This document shows positions 59,212 through 64,000 of a DNA stretch of 64,000 nucleotides, one piece after another. The notes beneath the pieces are model-generated. The model made no database searches and had not been told where the DNA came from. It saw nothing but the letters and a program-made list of their open reading frames with translations. This stretch comes from Tardibacter sp963781025 (GTDB lineage Bacteria; Pseudomonadota; Alphaproteobacteria; Sphingomonadales; Sphingomonadaceae): positions 1,984,001 through 2,048,000 of the forward strand of contig CAWADU010000003.1 of the NCBI GenBank assembly GCA_963781025.1, read 5' to 3'. Each line of letters begins with the position of its first letter. Position 1 is the stretch's first letter. The position numbers and the translations under genes are program-made.

Positions 59212-61473
59212 ATGAGCGAGGGAAGCAACGTCCAGTTTTCGGAACGTGAAGCATTGTTGTTCCATTCGGCGCGACGGCCCGGCAAGATCGAGATCATCGC
59301 ATCCAAGCCGATGGCAACGCAGCGCGACCTCTCACTCGCCTATTCGCCCGGCGTCGCGGTCCCGGTCCTTGCCATCGCAAACGATCCGGCCACCGCATAC
59401 GACTATACGATCAAGGGCAATCTCGTCGCGGTCATCACCAACGGCACGGCGATCCTGGGGCTCGGCAATCTGGGCGCGCTCGCCTCAAAGCCGGTGATGG
59501 AAGGGAAGGCCGTTCTCTTCAAGCGCTTCGCCGACGTCGATTCGATCGATCTTGAACTCGATACGGAAGACACCGACGCCTTCGTCAACGCCGTCGCCCT
59601 GCTTGAACCGAGCTTCGGCGGCATCAACCTTGAAGACATCAAGGCGCCCGAATGCTTCATCATCGAGCAGGCCCTGCGCGAGCGGATGAATATCCCCGTC
59701 TTCCATGACGATCAGCATGGCACGGCGATTATTTCGGCTGCCGGGCTGATCAACGCCGTGCACCTCACCGGCCGCCGGATGGCAGACATCAAGATTGTGG
59801 TGAACGGCGCGGGCGCGGCATCCATTGCCTGCACCGAGCTGGCGAAGGCGATGGGGGTCCGCCCCGACAATGTCGTACTCTGCGATTCCAAGGGCGTGAT
59901 CTATAAGGGTCGCACCGAGGGCATGAACCAGTGGAAGTCGGCCCATGCCGTCGAGACCGCCGACCGTACGCTTGCCGAAGCCCTGAAAGGCGCAGACGTG
60001 TTCTTCGGATTGTCGGTCGCCGGCGCGGTGACGCAGGACATGGTCAAATCCATGGCCGCCAAGCCGATCATCTTCGCCATGGCCAATCCCGACCCGGAAA
60101 TCCGACCCGAGGACGTGAAGGCCGTGCGTTCTGATGCGATCATAGCGACCGGCCGGTCGGATTATCCGAATCAGGTCAACAACGTGCTCGGCTTTCCCTA
60201 CATCTTCCGCGGCGCGCTGGATGTTCGGGCAACGACGATCAACGAGGAGATGAAGATCGCGGCGGCGCAGGCGCTGGCTGCCCTCGCCCGCCAGCAGGTG
60301 CCCGAGGAAGTGGCGGCGGCCTATGGCGGCGCACGCAGTTTCGGTCCCGAATACATCATTCCCGCGCCGTTCGATCCCCGGCTGATCGAGGAGGTGCCGC
60401 TGGCCGTCGCCCGCGCGGCAATGGCCACCGGCGTCGCACGCAGGCCGATTCTGGACGAAGCGGCCTATCAGACCGAGCTTCGCGCCCGGCTCAATCCCAC
60501 CACCGCCGTGCTTGCGTCGGCCTATGAACGGGCCCGCGCACATCCCAAGCGCGTGATCTTCGCGGAAGCCGAGGAGGAAATCGTGCTGCGCGCCGCCATA
60601 TCCTTCCGCGATGGGGGCTATGGCACGCCTGTGCTGGTCGGACGTGACGAGCGGGTCCGCGATGGCCTGGAACGGCTAGGCGTCAATCCCGCGGAATTCG
60701 AGATTCACAACGCCCGTGTCTCGCCGCTTGTCCCCGAGATGGTGGAACGGCTTTACGCGCGCCTGCAGCGCAAAGGCTATTTGCAGCGGGATTGCCAGCG
60801 CATGGTCAATCAGGACCGCAATGTGTTCGGGGCGCTGATGCTCGACATGGGCGTGGGCGATGCGATGATTACCGGCGTCACCCGCCATTTCCGCCAGACG
60901 ATGGTTCAGGTGAAGCTGGTGATCGACCAGGCGGGCGGGCATGTGCCCTTCGGCATCCATATGATGGTCGGGCAAAAGCATACCGTGTTCATCGCCGACA
61001 CGACGGTGAACGAACGGCCGAGCGCGTCGGACCTGGCCGACATCGCCGAACAGTCGGCGGCCGTCGCCCGCGATATGGGCCAGGAACCGCGCGTCGCGTT
61101 CCTTTCCTACGCCAACTTCGGCAATCCGCCCGGCAAATGGCTCGATACCGTCCGCGATGCGGTGGCGCTCCTCGACATGCGCGGCGTCGGCTTTGAATAT
61201 GAAGGCGAGATGACGCCCGACGTGGCGCTGAACCGGGACATGAAGCGGCACTATCCGTTCAGCCGCCTGTCAGGCCCCGCCAATGTCCTGATCATGCCGG
61301 GCCTGCAATCGGCCAATATTTCAGCCAAGCTGCTCAAGGAACTGGGCAGCGGCACGGTCCTCGGGCCGTTCCTGGTCGGCATGGCAAAGCCCGTCCAGAT
61401 CGCGGCGATGACTTCGACCGCGTCGGACCTCACCACCATGGCCGTGCTGGCTGCCGCCGGGGTCGTGCGCTGA
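59212..61473 (+). CDS. maeB: NADP-dependent malic enzyme with C-terminal phosphotransacetylase-like domain
   Basis: Oxidative decarboxylation of malate to pyruvate with NADP, feeding NADPH for lipid synthesis. The 753-residue protein has the malic enzyme domains (about 1-430: 'AYSPGVAVPVLAIANDP', 'FHDDQHGTAIISAAGLINA', 'VVNGAGAASIACTELAKAMG') and a C-terminal phosphotransacetylase-like region (about 430-753: 'RVSPLVPEMVERLYARLQRK', 'GVGDAMITGVTRHF'). The C-terminal domain is usually not catalytic for PTA in this family but binds acetyl-CoA/regulates. Start ATG after GGGAGG; divergent from mutS. Confidence 0.96.
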   Translation: MSEGSNVQFSEREALLFHSARRPGKIEIIASKPMATQRDLSLAYSPGVAVPVLAIANDPATAYDYTIKGNLVAVITNGTAILGLGNLGALASKPVMEGKAVLFKRFADVDSIDLELDTEDTDAFVNAVALLEPSFGGINLEDIKAPECFIIEQALRERMNIPVFHDDQHGTAIISAAGLINAVHLTGRRMADIKIVVNGAGAASIACTELAKAMGVRPDNVVLCDSKGVIYKGRTEGMNQWKSAHAVETADRTLAEALKGADVFFGLSVAGAVTQDMVKSMAAKPIIFAMANPDPEIRPEDVKAVRSDAIIATGRSDYPNQVNNVLGFPYIFRGALDVRATTINEEMKIAAAQALAALARQQVPEEVAAAYGGARSFGPEYIIPAPFDPRLIEEVPLAVARAAMATGVARRPILDEAAYQTELRARLNPTTAVLASAYERARAHPKRVIFAEAEEEIVLRAAISFRDGGYGTPVLVGRDERVRDGLERLGVNPAEFEIHNARVSPLVPEMVERLYARLQRKGYLQRDCQRMVNQDRNVFGALMLDMGVGDAMITGVTRHFRQTMVQVKLVIDQAGGHVPFGIHMMVGQKHTVFIADTTVNERPSASDLADIAEQSAAVARDMGQEPRVAFLSYANFGNPPGKWLDTVRDAVALLDMRGVGFEYEGEMTPDVALNRDMKRHYPFSRLSGPANVLIMPGLQSANISAKLLKELGSGTVLGPFLVGMAKPVQIAAMTSTASDLTTMAVLAAAGVVR

Positions 61474-61518
61474 CGGCGAGAAGTTTGCGAACATCCGTCC
61501 CGATCCAAGAGTAAGGTC

Positions 61519-63021
61519 ATGACCGGCAATCTCTATTCGGCATTCGCTGAAGCGGCCGCCCGGGCCGGGGACCGGCTGTTCCTCGACACCGGCGACGCGC
61601 GGGCGGTAAGCTATGCAGCACTCGACGCGCGGGTGGCTGCGATTGGCGCCGTCCTTGCTGCCACCGGCGTAAAGCCCGGCGACCGGGTCGCGGTGCAGGT
61701 CGAAAAGTCGCCCGAAGCGGTGCTGCTCTACCTCGCATGCCTGCGCGCGGGCGCGGTGTTCGTGCCCCTGAACAGCGCCTACACCGCAGCCGAGATCAAG
61801 GGCTTCGTCGAAGACGCCGAACCGGCCCTGCTGGTCTGCGATCCGAAGGACGAGAGCAGCTATCATGGTTTCACACCCGCGCTGCTTACTCTGGGTGCGG
61901 ATGGGCGAGGCAGTCTTCTAGGCTCCAGCGCACCGGGCGTGGCGGCGTCTGCCATCGCGCGCGAAGCCGAAGATCTGGCGGCGATCCTCTATACCTCCGG
62001 CACTACGGGCCGCTCCAAAGGGGCGATGCTCAGCCACCGCGCACTTGCCGCCAATGCGCGCGCGCTCATTGAGCTGTGGCGATGGTCGCCAGACGACGTG
62101 CTGGTCCACGCGCTTCCGATAAACCACGTCCACGGCCTGTTTATTGGCCTGCACCTGCCGCTGCTGACCGGATCGACCGTTCGCTTTCTGCCAAAATTCG
62201 ATGCCGACGCTGTGATCGCCGCACTTCGGGGCGCGACGGCGATGATGGGCGTGCCGACCCTCTATACCCGCCTCCTCGACGCACCGGCCTTCACCCGCGA
62301 CGTGGCCGCACCCATACGCGTGTTCATCTCGGGCTCGGCTCCCTTGCTGCCGCAGACCTTCGCCGCATTCGAGGAACGCACCGGCCACCGCATCCTGGAG
62401 CGCTACGGCATGACCGAAGCGGGGATGATCGCGTCAAATCCTTATGAAGGCGCGCGGCTTGCCGGAACCGTAGGCTACCCGCTTCCGGGAACCGGAGCCC
62501 GTATTCAAAATGGCGGCAATGGTCCCGACGTGCTTGAAATCAGGGGGCCGGGGCTGTTCTCCGGCTACTGGCGAATGCCCGGCAAAACCGCCGAGGAACA
62601 TTCGCCCGACGGCTGGTTCATCACCGGCGACATGGCGACGATCGCCGACGACGGGCGCATCGCGATCGTCGGACGCGCCAAGGACCTCATCATCGCGGGC
62701 GGTTACAACATCTACCCCAAGGAGATCGAGTTGCTGATCGATGCGGTCCCGGGCGTCATCGAATCGGCCGTCATCGGCGTTCCCCATCCCGATCTGGGCG
62801 AGGCGGTCGTCGCGGTCGTGGCGACGGATACGGGCTGCGCGCTCGACGAGACGCAAATCATGGCGGCCATTGCGCCAAACCTCGCCCGCTTCAAGCAGCC
62901 CCGCCGGATATTCATCGTCCGGGCGCTTCCGAAAAACGCGATGGGCAAGGTCGAGAAGGCGCGGCTGAGAGCCGTGCATGCGATGCTCTTTTCCGGCCAG
63001 CATGCGGTCCACGGCTTTTAG
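61519..63021 (+). CDS. matB: acyl-CoA synthetase, probably malonyl-CoA synthase
   Basis: A 500-residue adenylate-forming ligase: 'ILYTSGTTGRSKGAMLSH' (P-loop-like), 'ALPINHVHGLFIGLHLPL', 'RYGMTEAGMIAS', 'GWFITGDMATIADDGRIAIV' and C-terminal 'ALPKNAMGKVEKARLR' with catalytic lysine. The 'NHVHGLF' and 'RYGMTE' segments are like MatB, which makes malonyl-CoA from malonate, but the same fold serves other acids. Start ATG after AAGG. It follows maeB by 45 bases in the same direction. Confidence 0.75.
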   Translation: MTGNLYSAFAEAAARAGDRLFLDTGDARAVSYAALDARVAAIGAVLAATGVKPGDRVAVQVEKSPEAVLLYLACLRAGAVFVPLNSAYTAAEIKGFVEDAEPALLVCDPKDESSYHGFTPALLTLGADGRGSLLGSSAPGVAASAIAREAEDLAAILYTSGTTGRSKGAMLSHRALAANARALIELWRWSPDDVLVHALPINHVHGLFIGLHLPLLTGSTVRFLPKFDADAVIAALRGATAMMGVPTLYTRLLDAPAFTRDVAAPIRVFISGSAPLLPQTFAAFEERTGHRILERYGMTEAGMIASNPYEGARLAGTVGYPLPGTGARIQNGGNGPDVLEIRGPGLFSGYWRMPGKTAEEHSPDGWFITGDMATIADDGRIAIVGRAKDLIIAGGYNIYPKEIELLIDAVPGVIESAVIGVPHPDLGEAVVAVVATDTGCALDETQIMAAIAPNLARFKQPRRIFIVRALPKNAMGKVEKARLRAVHAMLFSGQHAVHGF

Positions 63022-63044
63022 GGAGCGCTTGCGCCGTGCCGTCC

Positions 63045-63839
63045 TCAGTGGACGAAGCGGGCCACCACGTCGCGATAACTGCGGCTGACCTTCACCTGCG
63101 CGCCCGATTCCAGCACCAGGAAGCATTCGCCATTGGTGTGCGGCTTCACCTGCCGCACCTGGTCCAGATTGACGATGGTGGAGCGATGAACCCGCTGGAA
63201 ACGGCGCGGATCGAGGCGCTTTTCCAGATCCTTCATCGTTTCGCGCAGGATCAGCGTATTGTCGCCCGTGTAGATGCACATGTAATCGCCGGCCGCGTCG
63301 ATGCGCTCGATCGAATCGACGTCGACCCTGAAAATCTGGCCGCGATCCTTGATGTTGATCAGCTTTTCATAGCGGCTGCTTGCATGGGCTTCGGCGGCTT
63401 CGGGCAGCTCGGCTTCGGGCGCGACTTCCGCCAGCACTTCCTTCAACCGGCTTGCCTCTTCGGTGGCGCGCTTTTCGGAGAGGCGCTGCCGCACGCGGTC
63501 GAGCGTCGCCGCCAGGCGGTCTTCTTCCACCGGTTTCATCAGATAATCGACCGCATGGGCATCAAAGGCTTTCAGCGCATAGTCGCTGAAGGCAGTCACG
63601 AACACGAACAGCGGCGGCTCGATTTCCATCAGCCCCTGGACGACCGAAAAGCCGTCGAATCCGGGCATTTGTATATCGAGGAAAACAAGGTCCGGCTTGT
63701 GGGTCTTGATCGCGCGGATCGCCTCGCGGCCATTTACACAGGTCGCCACGATCTCGACATCCGGATGCGCTTCGAGTCGTAGCGCGAGGCCCTGGATGGC
63801 TAGAGATTCGTCATCGACAAGAATTGTGCGGATGGTCAT
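63045..63839 (-). CDS. LytTR family response regulator
   Basis: A 264-residue two-component regulator: receiver with phospho-acceptor D55 in 'LVFLDIQMPGFDG' and K near 'DYLMKPVEED', a linker with acidic stretch, then a LytTR DNA-binding domain ('DVDSIERIDAAGDYMCIYTG', 'RFQRVHRSTIVNLDQV'). LytTR regulators in alphaproteobacteria often control envelope, biofilm or carbohydrate genes. The kinase gene upstream overlaps it by ATGA. ATG start. Confidence 0.94.
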   Translation of the reverse strand: MTIRTILVDDESLAIQGLALRLEAHPDVEIVATCVNGREAIRAIKTHKPDLVFLDIQMPGFDGFSVVQGLMEIEPPLFVFVTAFSDYALKAFDAHAVDYLMKPVEEDRLAATLDRVRQRLSEKRATEEASRLKEVLAEVAPEAELPEAAEAHASSRYEKLINIKDRGQIFRVDVDSIERIDAAGDYMCIYTGDNTLILRETMKDLEKRLDPRRFQRVHRSTIVNLDQVRQVKPHTNGECFLVLESGAQVKVSRSYRDVVARFVH

Positions 63840-64000
63840 GCGGTGGGCTCCTTCACCAGCTCGCGCTGGTATGGAATTTCAATTACAACGTCCGTGCCCC
63901 CTGAGGTATTGGTCTTGAGTTCGAACCGGTGATCTGGTCCATAGGCTTGCGCCAAACGGTCTCTGGTGTTCGCCAAACCGACGCCAGTTGACGAAGTGGG
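63836..64000 (-). CDS. sensor histidine kinase, C-terminal end only (partial)
   Basis: The last 54 residues of a kinase read off the window edge, with the ATPase G2-like 'STGVGLANTRDRLAQAYG' and ending '...QRELVKEPTA'. The TGA (63836-63838) overlaps the ATG of the LytTR regulator as ATGA, so the two form a two-component operon, as in LytS/AlgZ-type (HisKA_3/His_kinase) systems. The N-terminal sensor lies outside the window. Confidence 0.85.
   Translation of the reverse strand, partial: PTSSTGVGLANTRDRLAQAYGPDHRFELKTNTSGGTDVVIEIPYQRELVKEPTA

Noticed and set aside
1..64000. tRNA, rRNA, CRISPR arrays, insertion sequences, prophage genes or long direct repeats
   Set aside because: None was recognised by eye; small RNAs without strong structure could be missed.

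Overview
The window is GC-rich, densely coded chromosomal DNA from an alphaproteobacterium, most likely of the order Sphingomonadales. The main reasons are an acyl-carrier-protein/serine palmitoyltransferase pair for sphingolipid synthesis, an NDUFA12-MlaD-DUF2155 cluster, a SUV3-type helicase next to an S4 protein and a 7Fe ferredoxin, and a ctaC-ctaD-ctaB-ctaG-ctaE cytochrome oxidase operon that runs on into surf1, thrC and an M16 peptidase. No tRNA, rRNA, CRISPR array, insertion sequence or prophage was seen. No stretch longer than about 300 bases is empty; the loosest is 13080-13456, which holds one doubtful small gene.

Layout. 1-7 kb: a CinA-like protein (cut by the window edge), methionine aminopeptidase, cyclopropane fatty acid synthase, a two-subunit 2-oxoacid:ferredoxin oxidoreductase, RppH and CsbD. 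7-10.5 kb: aroQ-accB-accC-arsC-like-aat, converging with and overlapping DUF2155-mlaD-NDUFA12-DUF192-cold-shock on the other strand. 13.4-24 kb: recX, a multiply frameshifted fatty acyl-AMP ligase, a membrane phosphoesterase, a GGDEF-EAL protein, an SDR-type dehydrogenase, an entericidin-like lipoprotein, the acp-spt pair and a hybrid histidine kinase. 24-34 kb: pirin, MgtE, a GIN-domain protein, CarD with a clear terminator, FdxA, S4 protein/helicase, an M23 peptidase and a frameshifted methyltransferase. 34-44 kb: a 23S-type methyltransferase, M16 peptidase, thrC and the aa3 oxidase operon, including a 40-residue gene. 44-64 kb: an orphan [2Fe-2S] subunit, M20 amidohydrolase, bdhA-patatin, a TonB receptor with a DUF2946 partner, malate synthase G with a divergent LysR gene, glnD, a frameshifted mutS, malic enzyme, a malonyl-CoA-synthase-like ligase and a LytTR two-component pair (kinase cut by the edge).

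How the genes fit together. The oxidase operon supplies structural subunits, heme o synthase and copper/heme assembly factors. AccB, AccC, the malonyl-CoA synthase and malic enzyme all bear on fatty-acid precursor supply. The fatty acyl-AMP ligase, ACP, SPT and dehydrogenase are a plausible sphingolipid module. KorAB needs a low-potential ferredoxin, and FdxA is a candidate. 

The most striking observation is that three genes are broken only by single-base frameshifts, with otherwise well-preserved protein sequence: the acyl-AMP ligase (five, all +1), a methyltransferase (one -1, one +1) and the mismatch-repair gene mutS (one +1). Either the consensus sequence is locally poor, or this is a mismatch-repair-deficient lineage. 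The sequence alone cannot decide. No wholly new defence or mobile system was recognised.
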